Shown piece after piece: positions 1-8,000 of a stretch of 64,000 bases of DNA. The notes below the pieces were generated by a model. The model had not been told where the DNA came from. It did no database searches and worked only from the letters and a program-made list of their open reading frames with translations. How positions within the stretch are numbered: position 1 is the stretch's first letter; each line of letters opens with the position of its first letter. Position numbers and translations under genes: made by a program. The stretch is from Pacificitalea manganoxidans (GTDB taxonomy: Bacteria; Pseudomonadota; Alphaproteobacteria; Rhodobacterales; Rhodobacteraceae): contig NZ_CP021404.1 in NCBI RefSeq assembly GCF_002504165.1, positions 2,232,001 to 2,296,000 of the forward strand, read 5' to 3'.

Positions 1-866
1 AGCTCGAACGCCAAGGCACACCCAATCGCCACCCCCTCGCCATGCAGCAGACGGTCGGAATAGCCCGTCGCCTTCTCCAGCGCGTGACAGAAGGTATGGC
101 CAAGGTTCAGCAGCGCGCGGTCGCCCTGCTCGGTCTCGTCGCGCACCACGATTTCGGCCTTCATTTCAACCGAACGGGCCACGGCATGCAGCCGCGCGGC
201 GCGGTCGCCGGCCAGCATCGCGGGGCCGTTCTGCTCCAGCCAGTCGAAAAACGCCGCATCGCCCAGCAGCCCGTATTTCACCACTTCGCCATAGCCCGAC
301 CGGAAGTCCCGGTCCGGCAACGTGTCGAGCGCGGCGATATCGGCCAGCACCAGCGCGGGCTGATGAAACGCGCCGATCAGGTTCTTGCCAAGCGTGGAAT
401 TGATACCGGTCTTGCCGCCGACGGAACTGTCCACCTGGGCCAGAAGCGAGGTTGGGATCTGCACAAAACGCACACCCCGCCGCAGCACTGCCGCCGCAAA
501 CCCCACCAGATCGCCAATGACACCGCCGCCAAGCGCGATCACCACATCGCGGCGCTCGACCTTTTGCGCGATGAGCCATTCGACCGCATGGGAAAACTGC
601 TCCCACCCTTTCGTCGATTCGCCCGGTGGCAGCGCCAGCGACGTCACCGTGATGCCCGCCGCCTCCAACCCTTCGGTCAACGCGGCCAGATGCGCCTGCG
701 CGACATTCTCATCCGTGATCACCGCCACACGGGGCCGGGCCAGCAGCGGCGCGATATGCTCCGCCGCCTGCGCGATCAGCCCGGCTCCGATACGCACCTC
801 ATAGGCGCGTCCCTCCAGCGGCACGGCCACATCGCGGCGGGCAAAGGATGTGGACAGATCAGCCAT
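1..866 (-). CDS. aroB: 3-dehydroquinate synthase (C-terminal part outside window)
   Basis: AroB converts DAHP to 3-dehydroquinate, the second step of the cytoplasmic shikimate pathway, using NAD and a divalent metal. About 288 residues are visible from the start at 866; the reading frame runs off the left edge. Family signatures seen in my own translation are the glycine-rich NAD-binding segment GGGVIGDLVGF near residue 113, PTSLLAQVDSSVGGKTGIN near 138-156, GEVVKYG near 193 and the metal-ligand segment GHTFCHALE near 256. The ATG shares a base with the aroK stop (TGATG), so the two genes are probably translationally coupled. The pathway's entry enzyme, a class II DAHP synthase, is encoded separately at 48034-49401. 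Confidence 0.96.
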   Translation of the reverse strand, partial: MADLSTSFARRDVAVPLEGRAYEVRIGAGLIAQAAEHIAPLLARPRVAVITDENVAQAHLAALTEGLEAAGITVTSLALPPGESTKGWEQFSHAVEWLIAQKVERRDVVIALGGGVIGDLVGFAAAVLRRGVRFVQIPTSLLAQVDSSVGGKTGINSTLGKNLIGAFHQPALVLADIAALDTLPDRDFRSGYGEVVKYGLLGDAAFFDWLEQNGPAMLAGDRAARLHAVARSVEMKAEIVVRDETEQGDRALLNLGHTFCHALEKATGYSDRLLHGEGVAIGCALAFE

Positions 867-1426
867 CAGGCCTCCTCAAGTTCCAAGACGTCAGGACGGG
901 TCAACAGCGCTTCGATCACCTTCTCGGCGGTGTCGGTCACGGCATAATGCGGCAAGGCGCGCACCTTCAGATCGGCCTGCGCATATATCGGGCCACGCTT
1001 GGCGATCAGATCTTGCAAAGTGCGGCGCGGATCGGCGGTGCGCAGCAGCGGGCGGCTGTCTTTGTGGCGCACCCGGTTCCACAGCAGATCCTCATCGGCA
1101 TCGAGAAGAACGGAAACCCCGCGCTCGGAAATCATTTCGCGGTTGGCCTCGGACAGAAACGCGCCGCCCCCCGTGGACAGGATGCCGCGTTCGTCATCCA
1201 GCAGCCGCGAAATCACCTGACTTTCCTTGGCGCGAAAAAATCCCTCGCCGTCGCGGGCGAAAATTTCCGCAATCGACATATTCGCCGCTTTTTCGATTGC
1301 GGCGTCGCTGTCGAGGAACGGCACAGCCAGACGCTTGGCAAGCACGGTGCCCACCGCGGTCTTGCCTGCGCCCATCATTCCGACCAGCACCACCGTCTTT
1401 TTGAGCCGCATCTGCAACGGCACCAT
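866..1426 (-). CDS. aroK: Shikimate kinase
   Basis: AroK phosphorylates shikimate with ATP. The product (186 aa from this start) begins with a hydrophobic strand followed by the Walker A loop GMMGAGKT near residue 15, then DSDAAIE (shikimate/Mg binding) and the STGGGAFL segment, all typical of the family. The frame stays open to 1534, but that extension is not family-like. I chose the ATG at 1426, directly preceded by an AGGCAGG-like sequence; the ATG at 1411 is a real alternative. The gene is first in an operon with aroB, and its 5' end is divergent from the small membrane gene at 1537, leaving about 110 bp for promoters. Confidence 0.95.
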   Translation of the reverse strand: MVPLQMRLKKTVVLVGMMGAGKTAVGTVLAKRLAVPFLDSDAAIEKAANMSIAEIFARDGEGFFRAKESQVISRLLDDERGILSTGGGAFLSEANREMISERGVSVLLDADEDLLWNRVRHKDSRPLLRTADPRRTLQDLIAKRGPIYAQADLKVRALPHYAVTDTAEKVIEALLTRPDVLELEEA

Positions 1427-1536
1427 CCTGCCTAACAAAAATTTGCGCCTCTGAATGGCGTGAACTCGCCGGAATTGCCATATATAAACAGAAAGAAATC
1501 GCACGCGAGAGGCGGAAAGGATTTGGGGCAGCACCT

Positions 1537-1671
1537 ATGGGCAAGCTTATCAAGTTATTGTTGATCCTTGTTATTCTGGGCGGACTGGCGCTTATCGGCT
1601 TCGCCTATCTGGGCGATCTGACGCCAAGCCAGACCGAAGTTACGGAGCCTGTTACGCTCGATGTGGACTGA
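1537..1671 (+). CDS. Small single-pass membrane protein (44 aa)
   Basis: I translate a 44-residue peptide starting MGKLIKLLLILVILGG, with one hydrophobic helix at about residues 4-25 followed by a short acidic tail (TPSQTEVTEPVTLDVD). A GGAAAGG-type ribosome site lies about 17 bases upstream. The last 11 bases overlap the start of the next gene, which suggests coupling. I cannot assign a function. The operon position, before an exported protein and xerD and divergent from aroK, argues that it is a genuine gene too short for usual length cut-offs. Confidence 0.75.
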   Translation: MGKLIKLLLILVILGGLALIGFAYLGDLTPSQTEVTEPVTLDVD

Positions 1672-3262
1672 CCAACGGGGATTGAAACGTCTCGCAGCGG
1701 CGCTCTGCGCGCTGCAAATGGCGTTCCCCGCTGCCGCACAGCAGCGCGATGAGCCGCTTTCCGTAATCGACTGGCTGTCGAATTCCGTGGCGACCCCGGT
1801 CGTCGCCGCGCGCCCGCATGAGGCACCGATTTCCGACAATGCGCTCCCCGCCGATGTGACGGTGCGGCCCTTGGGCGCGCCCGCCCCCGATGCGGTGGGG
1901 CTGTTTTCACCCAATGTGTCGGGGCTCAGCCGGGATTTCTGGGCCGGGTCCGAGCCTGAGCGCATCATGGAGCTTATCCGCAGCATGCCCGCCGAACCGC
2001 TTCCGGCGGTGCAGGCGCTGTTTCGGACGATCCTCCTGACCAGCCTGACGCCGCCTGCGGGAATCGATCCGCCGGGTCTGCTCTATGAGACGCGGATCGA
2101 CGCGCTGCTGGCCCGTGGCGCGCTGGAGGAGGCCGCAGCCCTCTTGGCCCGCGCCGATGTGGTCGACCCGGATGTATTTCAACGCGCCTTCGACGTGGCG
2201 CTTTTGACCGGGCAGGAGGATCAGGCCTGCGCCCGGATGCGCCGCACGCCCGGTATCGCGCCCTCGTTCCCGGCGCGAATCTTCTGCCTTGCGCGGACCG
2301 GGGATTGGCCCGCCGCGGCCCTGACGCTGGGCACGGCGGAGGCGCTGGGACAGTTGGCCGAAGGCGAGGATGCGCTGCTGTCGCGGTTCCTCGATCCCGA
2401 ACTGTTTGAAAACCTGCCGCCCCTGCCCCGCCCGCTGCGCCCCTCGCCGCTGACCTTCCGCATGTTCGAGGCGATCGGCGAGCCGGTCCCAACCTCTGCC
2501 CTGCCCGTGGCTTTTGCCCATTCCGATCTGCGCGGCAATTCCGGCTGGAAGGCCCGGATCGAAGCGGCAGAGCGGCTGGCCCGGCGCGGCGCGCTCGACC
2601 CCAATGCGCTGCTCGGCATCTGGACCGAACGGGCGCCTGCGGCCTCTGGCGGGCTGTGGGACCGGGTGGGCACCGTGCAACGGCTGGATGCCGCGCTTCA
2701 GGCAGGCGTGCCCCGGGACATCGCGTTGGCGCTGGAACCCGCATGGGACGCCATGCGCGCCAGCGGGCTGGAGGTGCCGTTCGCGGAACTTTTCGGCGCG
2801 GCGCTGATGCACCATCATCTGCCCGGACCGGCGGGCGAAATGGCGTTCCGCATCGGCCTGCTCTCCACCGCCTACGAGGCCGTCGCGCTGGACCGGATCG
2901 GCATCCCCGACAGCCCCGAAGCCCCGCTGCCCCCGATCCCCGAAGGACTGGCCGACACCACCCGGTTCTTGCTGGCGCTGGCCCGTGGCACCCCGGCGGA
3001 TGTGCCCGCGACGACGACGCTCAGCCGCGCCATTCAGGACGGGTTCAACCGCGACACCGAACTGCGCCAGCCCTTCCCCATGCTGCTGGAGGACGGGCTG
3101 ACCGGCGAAGCCGTGTTGCAGGCGCTGCACCTTTTTGACAATGGCGCCGGGGGCGACCCCTCCGACATCGCCACCGCCATCGCCGTGCTGCACCGGCTGG
3201 GCCATGAGCGTGTCGCCCGCAGCGCCGCGCTGCAATTGCTGCTGACCGGGCCCGACGCATGA
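1661..3262 (+). CDS. Exported protein of unknown function
   Basis: The 533-aa product starts with a positively charged N-terminus and a hydrophobic run ending AFPAAAQQ (residues about 7-27), a good Sec signal peptide with a likely cut after AAA. The rest is rich in Ala, Leu and Pro, has repeated helical segments reminiscent of TPR/solenoid proteins, and shows no catalytic motif I recognise. The start overlaps the 44-aa gene by 11 bases and the end overlaps xerD by 4 bases (ATGA), so the three are probably one transcript. A periplasmic scaffold is possible, but this is inference from composition only. Confidence 0.8.
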   Translation: MWTDQRGLKRLAAALCALQMAFPAAAQQRDEPLSVIDWLSNSVATPVVAARPHEAPISDNALPADVTVRPLGAPAPDAVGLFSPNVSGLSRDFWAGSEPERIMELIRSMPAEPLPAVQALFRTILLTSLTPPAGIDPPGLLYETRIDALLARGALEEAAALLARADVVDPDVFQRAFDVALLTGQEDQACARMRRTPGIAPSFPARIFCLARTGDWPAAALTLGTAEALGQLAEGEDALLSRFLDPELFENLPPLPRPLRPSPLTFRMFEAIGEPVPTSALPVAFAHSDLRGNSGWKARIEAAERLARRGALDPNALLGIWTERAPAASGGLWDRVGTVQRLDAALQAGVPRDIALALEPAWDAMRASGLEVPFAELFGAALMHHHLPGPAGEMAFRIGLLSTAYEAVALDRIGIPDSPEAPLPPIPEGLADTTRFLLALARGTPADVPATTTLSRAIQDGFNRDTELRQPFPMLLEDGLTGEAVLQALHLFDNGAGGDPSDIATAIAVLHRLGHERVARSAALQLLLTGPDA

Positions 3263-4278
3263 GCGACGCCCCCCGCCCCGTCCCCGATCATCGCTGGATT
3301 TCCGCCTTTCTCGAAGCGCAGGCCGCCGAACTCGACGCCGCGCAGAACACCTTGCTGGCCTATGGCCGGGATCTGAAGGACGCCGCCGAATGGCTCGCCG
3401 ATCAGAACAGCGGCTTCGCCACCGCGACCCGGACCGACGTTGAGGATTACCTGATCCATTGCGAGGCACAGGGACTGGCCAGCAGCACCCGCGCCCGGCG
3501 GCTTTCGGCGCTGAAACAACTGTTCCGCTTCGGCTTCGAGGAAGGCTGGCGCGCCGATCATCCCGCCCTGCGGATCAAGGGACCGGGCCGGACCAAGGCG
3601 CTGCCTAAGACCCTGACCCACGACGAAATCGACCAGTTGCTCGACGCCGCCACCCGCACCGGGCGCAGCCCCCGCGACCGCGCGCGCAACGCCTGCATGA
3701 TGCAACTGCTCTACGCCACAGGGATGCGGGTTAGCGAACTGGTGTCGCTGCCGGTCGGCGCGGCGCGGGGCGATCCGCGTATGCTGCTGATCCGGGGCAA
3801 GGGCGGCAAGGAACGGCTGGTGCCTCTCTCCCCGCCAGCCCGCGCCGCGCTCAGCGGCTGGCTCACCGCCCGCGACGAGGCCGAGGATGCCGCCCGTGCG
3901 AAAGGCGTGCCCGCGTCCCGCTTCCTGTTTCCGTCGAACGGGGCCGCCGGGCATCTCACCCGCCACCGGTTCTATCTGCTGATCAAGGAACTGGCCGTCG
4001 AGGCGGGCGTCAGCCCGGCCAAGGTGACGCCGCACACCCTGCGCCACGCCTTTGCCACGCATCTGCTGGAAGGCGGCGCGGATCTGCGCGCGATCCAGAC
4101 CTTGCTCGGCCATGCCGATATTTCGACCACCGAAATCTACACCCATGTGCTCGACGAACGGCTAAAGGCGCTGGTGCTGCAACACCATCCCCTCTCGCAC
4201 CCGCCCGCGGAGCCCGCGCCGCAACCCGACGCAGCCGACGTAGAAACCGACGCACAGGACGGGACCGGAACCGTCTAA
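3259..4278 (+). CDS. xerD: Tyrosine recombinase XerD
   Basis: This site-specific recombinase resolves chromosome dimers at dif together with XerC. Over 339 aa it has an N-terminal SAM-like core-binding domain (about 10-100) and the catalytic domain (about 115-305) with the full set of active residues: R157 in TGMRVSEL, K181 in RGKGGKERL, H259 and R262 in HTLRHAFATH, H285 in LGHADIST and nucleophile Y294 in YTHVL. It is longer than the roughly 300 aa usual for XerD because of an acidic, Pro-rich tail after residue 305. It overlaps the upstream gene by ATGA. XerC rather than XerD cannot be excluded by eye. No dif site was seen in the window. Confidence 0.93.
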   Translation: MSDAPRPVPDHRWISAFLEAQAAELDAAQNTLLAYGRDLKDAAEWLADQNSGFATATRTDVEDYLIHCEAQGLASSTRARRLSALKQLFRFGFEEGWRADHPALRIKGPGRTKALPKTLTHDEIDQLLDAATRTGRSPRDRARNACMMQLLYATGMRVSELVSLPVGAARGDPRMLLIRGKGGKERLVPLSPPARAALSGWLTARDEAEDAARAKGVPASRFLFPSNGAAGHLTRHRFYLLIKELAVEAGVSPAKVTPHTLRHAFATHLLEGGADLRAIQTLLGHADISTTEIYTHVLDERLKALVLQHHPLSHPPAEPAPQPDAADVETDAQDGTGTV

Positions 4279-4326
4279 ACGGCGCCCCATCCCTCAAAGT
4301 TCATACGGTATCTGAGGGGGGAAGCA

Positions 4327-4358
4327 GTCCGGGGCGACGCGCGCGCGTCGCCCCGGAC
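4327..4358. terminator. Bidirectional hairpin terminator between xerD and a cyclophilin gene
   Basis: A perfect 32-base palindrome (16-bp arms, starting GTCCGGGGCGAC) sits between the convergent ends of xerD and the cyclophilin gene. There is no long T run on either side. A weaker CCCTCA/TGAGGG stem lies just before it. Confidence 0.7.
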
Positions 4359-4366
4359 CGGGAAAG

Positions 4367-4984
4367 TCACGGCTGAACCGTGGCCTTCGTGATCATATCG
4401 GGCTGCGAGACCGCGCCGTTCTGACGCTGGTCGCCCTTCTTGATGGCATCGACCACATTCATGCCGTCGACGACCTGCCCGACGACGGTGTAGCCGCCAT
4501 TCAGGTGCGGTGCCGCGTCGAACATGATGAAGAACTGGCTGTTGGCGCTGTCGGGGCTGGCCGAACGGGCCATGCCGACGGTGCCGCGCACGAACGGCCG
4601 GTCCGAAAACTCGGCCGCCAGATCGGGCTTCGATGAGCCGCCCATGCCGGCACGGGCGGTATCGCCCCCGGCCTTGCCAAATTCGACATCGCCGGTCTGC
4701 GCCATGAAGCCGTCGATCACGCGGTGGAACACCACGTTGTCATAGGCGCCTTCACGGGCCAGTTCGGTGATCCTGGCGACGTGCTGCGGGGCCACATCAT
4801 CGAACAGATCGATGGTGATGCTGCCCGTGGTGCTGCCCCCGATGGTCAGAACAAGGTTCGGACCGGCCCCGTCCTGCCCCTGCGCCTCGGCGCCGGAAAA
4901 CAGGGCGAACCCGGATACGAAGGCCAGCCCGACACCCAGCAGCCCGCCCATCAGCGCGCGGCGTGTGCGACGGGCCTCAGACAT
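4367..4984 (-). CDS. Exported cyclophilin-type peptidyl-prolyl isomerase
   Basis: This protein catalyses cis-trans isomerisation of prolyl bonds, here probably in the periplasm. The 205-aa sequence opens with RRTRRALMGGLLGVGLAF and ends the leader near GAEAQG, a signal peptide with an Arg-rich start. The cyclophilin fold follows, with FHRVIDGFMAQTGD, GGDTARAGMG, GTVGMARSASPDSANSQFFI and a YTVVGQVVDGM segment. Its ATG lies within the last codons of the upstream cyclophilin gene (8-base overlap), so the exported and cytoplasmic copies are coexpressed. The two proteins are clearly paralogous. Confidence 0.93.
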   Translation of the reverse strand: MSEARRTRRALMGGLLGVGLAFVSGFALFSGAEAQGQDGAGPNLVLTIGGSTTGSITIDLFDDVAPQHVARITELAREGAYDNVVFHRVIDGFMAQTGDVEFGKAGGDTARAGMGGSSKPDLAAEFSDRPFVRGTVGMARSASPDSANSQFFIMFDAAPHLNGGYTVVGQVVDGMNVVDAIKKGDQRQNGAVSQPDMITKATVQP

Positions 4985-5477
4985 CGGCGGCCACCTTGAC
5001 GGAAATCATCTGATCGGGGTTCGCGGGCGGCTCGCCACGGGTGATCGCGTCGACATGCTCCATGCCTTCGATGACCTGACCGTAGACGGTGTATTGCCCG
5101 TTCAGGAAATCGTTGTCCTTGAAGTTGATGAAGAACTGGCTGTTGGCCGAATTCGGGTTGGCCGAACGCGCGGCGCCCAGCGTGCCACGGGCATGCGGCA
5201 GGCGGGAAAATTCGGCAGGCAGGTCCGGCAGGTCCGAGCCGCCGGTGCCAGCGCGCGACGTGTCGCCGCCCGCCTTGCCGTTGGCCACATCGCCGGTCTG
5301 GGCCATGAAGCCATCGATGACGCGGTGGAAAATGACGCCGTCATAGGCACCGGCGCGGGCCAATTCCTTCATCCGCTTGGAGTGCTCGGGGGCGACGTCG
5401 GACATCAGCTCGATGACGACATTGCCGCCTTTCAGCTCGATGATGACGGTGTTTTCGGGATCCTTGATCTCGGCCAT
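4977..5477 (-). CDS. ppiB: Cytoplasmic cyclophilin (peptidyl-prolyl isomerase B)
   Basis: A 166-aa cyclophilin without a signal peptide, starting MAEIKDPENTVIIELKGG. The catalytic segment FHRVIDGFMAQTGD and the ANPNSANSQFFINF segment match the family. The frame is open back to 5888, but only the portion from 5477 resembles cyclophilin, and a GAGGAG ribosome site sits about 8 bases before this ATG. The stop overlaps the start of the exported paralogue by 8 bases. It is divergent from pgk. Confidence 0.94.
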   Translation of the reverse strand: MAEIKDPENTVIIELKGGNVVIELMSDVAPEHSKRMKELARAGAYDGVIFHRVIDGFMAQTGDVANGKAGGDTSRAGTGGSDLPDLPAEFSRLPHARGTLGAARSANPNSANSQFFINFKDNDFLNGQYTVYGQVIEGMEHVDAITRGEPPANPDQMISVKVAADV

Positions 5478-5890
5478 GTGTGGGCTCCTCATGTCAGTCG
5501 CCCGGACCCTATGCGCTTCGCCCGGCAAGATAAAGAGCAGCGATGCCCCCGCCCGCAGATGCGCAGCGCCCTGCTTGCGCGGCGGCCTCTGTGCACAGCG
5601 GGTCCGCAGAATGCAGTGGCGCGAATATGGGCCGGACGCTTGGCGCACGCTCCCCCTGTTGCCGACACGCCCGCACCGCGCCTTGCCCCCGCGCCATCGC
5701 GCGCGAAGCCCGCACCGCGCCCGCCACCGCTCGCCTGCACAGCCCCCACCGCAACGGGCGGCACCCCGCCCGCCCCGGCCTCTCCCGCGCCGCCGCCTTG
5801 ACCCCGGCGCGCTGATCGGATCGAACTGGGCGCAACGCTCCGGCCCCCATGCCGGGGTTCCGAATATAAGCGCCCAGAGGAGACGCATTG
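5478..5890. other. Intergenic region between ppiB and pgk
   Basis: About 410 very C- and G-rich bases separate the divergent ppiB and pgk genes and should hold both promoters. Long open frames cross it on several strands, but none looks like protein with a family. Just before pgk there is a CCGGCCCCCATGCCGGGG hairpin, an AATATAAG stretch and the GAGGAG ribosome site. I could not fix a promoter. Confidence 0.5.
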
Positions 5891-7081
5891 ATGGCTTGGA
5901 AGACCCTCGACGACATGGACCTGAGCGGCAAGACCTGCCTTGTCCGCGTGGATATCAACGTGCCGGTCGAGGATGGCCATGTCACCGACGCCACCCGGAT
6001 CGAACGGATCGTGCCGACGGTGAAGGCGATCCTCGATCAGGGGGGTAAGCCCGTCCTGCTCGCCCATTTCGGCCGCCCGAAGGGTCAGGTCGTGCCCGAC
6101 ATGTCGCTGCGGCAGGTGATGCCCGCGCTGGAGGCCGCGCTGCCCTGCCCGGTCTATTTCGCGACCGATTGCATCGGACTGAAGGCCAAACAGGCGGCAA
6201 GCGATCTCGCGCCCGGCTCCGTCCTGCTGCTGGAAAACACCCGGTTTCACGCGGGCGAGGAAAAGAACGATCCGCAATTCGCCGCCAGCCTCGCCGCGCT
6301 GGGGGATGTCTATGTGAACGATGCGTTCTCCGCCGCGCACCGGGCCCATGCCTCGACCGAAGCCATCGCGCAGCTGCTGCCCTCCTGCGCCGGTCGCCTG
6401 ATGGAGGCCGAACTGAAAGCGCTCGAAGCCGCCCTTGGCGCGCCGGAACGCCCGGTCGTGGCGGTGGTCGGCGGGGCCAAGGTTTCGACCAAGCTGGAGC
6501 TGCTGGGCAACCTCGTGACCAAGGTCGACACGCTGGTGATCGGCGGCGGCATGGCCAACACCTTCCTCGCCGCCAAGGGTCACAGCGTCGGCAATTCGCT
6601 GGCCGAACGCGACATGACGGGCACGGCGCAGGAAATCATGGCCAGTGCGCGCGAGGCGGGCTGCCGCATTATTCTGCCCGTCGATATCGTCGTGGCGCGG
6701 GAATTTGCCGCCAATGCCGCGCATGAGGTGCTGGACGCCGAATTCTGCCCCGATGATGCGATGATCCTCGATGCGGGCCCTAAAACCGTCGCCGCCGTCG
6801 CCGCCGCATTCGACGAGGCCCGCACGCTGATCTGGAACGGTCCGCTGGGCGCGTTCGAAATCACGCCCTTCGACGCCGCCACCAATGCTGCGGCCCAGCA
6901 GGCCGCCGAGATGACGCGCGAAGGCCGCCTGATCTCCGTCGCCGGCGGTGGCGACACGGTTGCCGCGCTCAACAAGGCCGACGCGGCAGAGGATTTCACC
7001 TATATCTCCACCGCCGGGGGCGCGTTCCTCGAATGGATGGAAGGCAAGACCCTGCCCGGCGTCGCCGCGCTCGGCGCGTAA
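5891..7081 (+). CDS. pgk: Phosphoglycerate kinase
   Basis: Pgk interconverts 1,3-bisphosphoglycerate and 3-phosphoglycerate, making ATP in glycolysis. The 396-aa product shows the N-terminal [12 protein letters not shown] segment, substrate-binding HFGRPKG, the hinge and nucleotide-binding [12 protein letters not shown] and the C-terminal GGGDTVAAL phosphate loop, at the normal family length. The ATG at 5891 was chosen over a TTG one codon earlier because of the GAGGAG spaced 9 bases before it. The next genes on the same strand are class I aldolase and, 9.5 kb on, tpiA, so three glycolytic genes cluster here. Confidence 0.97.
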   Translation: MAWKTLDDMDLSGKTCLVRVDINVPVEDGHVTDATRIERIVPTVKAILDQGGKPVLLAHFGRPKGQVVPDMSLRQVMPALEAALPCPVYFATDCIGLKAKQAASDLAPGSVLLLENTRFHAGEEKNDPQFAASLAALGDVYVNDAFSAAHRAHASTEAIAQLLPSCAGRLMEAELKALEAALGAPERPVVAVVGGAKVSTKLELLGNLVTKVDTLVIGGGMANTFLAAKGHSVGNSLAERDMTGTAQEIMASAREAGCRIILPVDIVVAREFAANAAHEVLDAEFCPDDAMILDAGPKTVAAVAAAFDEARTLIWNGPLGAFEITPFDAATNAAAQQAAEMTREGRLISVAGGGDTVAALNKADAAEDFTYISTAGGAFLEWMEGKTLPGVAALGA

Positions 7082-7163
7082 CGCGACAAGCGGTGCGGGC
7101 ATTAGGGGCACTTGTCATCCAAGCCGCCCCTAGTGCCACGCCGCCACCTGAGGCACCACGCAA

Positions 7164-7321
7164 GCCTGCCCGTGGGATGGCGCTGAGACACTTGAGCGGG
7201 TGTGCTTTATCCCAGCCAAATACCTCCCCGCTCTAAGGTCAGCGTGAGCCTCTAAAAGCGCCAGCCCGCCGGAACGGGCAGGCGCTCGCCCGCGCGGCCT
7301 TCGGCCTTATTCGCGGGCGGG
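7164..7321 (+). repeat. Structured intergenic repeat, copy A1
   Basis: First of five ~155-bp units. In order: GCCTGCCCGTGGGATGGCGC; a variable stretch ending CCAGCCAAAT; ACCTCCCCGCT...GGTCAGCGTGAG, which can pair ends; the near-perfect hairpin GCGCCAGCCCG/CGGGCAGGCGC with one A-A mismatch; and an outer stem CCCGCG/CGCGGG enclosing GGCCTTCGGCC. In this copy the third module ends GAGCC rather than GAGG, weakening that stem. Followed by a 51-bp spacer identical to the one after copy A2. Confidence 0.9.
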
Positions 7322-7372
7322 TGCGCTGCGTTCTAAGGATGCTCCGCAGCCCAACGCTTAAGCACCACGCCA

Positions 7373-7528
7373 GCCTGCCCGTGGGATGGCGCCACGACGG
7401 TTGTGCGGCGCACTTTCTCCTAGCCAAATACCTCCCCGCTCTAAGGTCAGCGTGAGGTGGCAAAGCGCCAGCCCGCCCGGACGGGCAGGCGGTCGCCCGC
7501 GCGGCCTTCGGCCTTATTCGCGGGCGGG
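7373..7528 (+). repeat. Structured intergenic repeat, copy A2
   Basis: Second unit, 209 bp after A1. It keeps the same order of modules, with a good ACCTC...GAGGT stem around GGTCAGC. The long hairpin has loop CCCGGA and one changed arm base (GGCGGTC instead of GGCGCTC). The following spacer carries its own stem, GCTGCG/CGCAGC, and then a 24-bp insertion that partly repeats TTAAGCACCACGCCAG before copy A3. Confidence 0.9.
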
Positions 7529-7603
7529 TGCGCTGCGTTCTAAGGATGCTCCGCAGCCCAACGCTTAAGCACCACGCCAGCCCGCCCGTTAAGCACCACG
7601 CCA

Positions 7604-7759
7604 GCCTGCCCGTGGGATGGCGCCGCCACGGCTGACCGGCGCGATTTATCCCAGCCAGATACCTCCCCGCTTTAAGGTCAGCGTAAGCCTCTAAAGCGCC
7701 AGCCCGCCGGAACGGGCAGGCGCTCGCCCGCGCGGCCTTTGGCCTTGTTCGCGGGCGGG
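7604..7759 (+). repeat. Structured intergenic repeat, copy A3
   Basis: Third unit, 231 bp after A2 because of the 24-bp nested duplication. The inner hairpin reads GGCCTTTGGCC, so the loop differs from A1 and A2 while the stem is kept. The CCTCCCC segment is intact, but its partner is GTAAGCC. It is the copy nearest the fba start, about 240 bp upstream. Confidence 0.9.
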
Positions 7760-8000
7760 GCGCGCCGCTGGGGCGTCCAAGGCAGGAGGCACCGCACGCC
7801 CCGTCAAGCGCTCGTTTACGAACCGCGCGCGCCGGGCGGCACCCCTGCGGATGGCCTGCCCGCGCGCAGGCAATGCACCGCCGAAAAACCCCGTCCAAAC
7901 CACGGCTTGAAACTATTTCCCCTGCGTTAGCGCCACCAGTGTTGCACCGCCGCGCTGGCGCTCTAAACCCAACTCGACGCAACTTGAGAAGGACCCGATC

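Larger units (their letters stand above)
7082..8000 (+). other. Long intergenic region between pgk and fba, repeat-bearing
   Basis: About 920 bases without a convincing gene. Positions 7164-7759 hold three repeat units, annotated separately. From 7760 to 8000 is a GC-rich leader containing CTTGAAACTATTTCC (7905-7919), a 7-bp stem AGCGCCA/TGGCGCT spanning 7929-7962, and the fba ribosome site GAGAAGGA. Open frames on both strands here are composed mainly of Arg, Pro and Ala and mirror the repeats, so I treat them as non-coding. Confidence 0.6.

Noticed and set aside
5489-7111. A 540-codon minus-strand frame over pgk
   Set aside because: It is antisense to a complete Pgk, with no motif and a low-complexity end; shadow frame.
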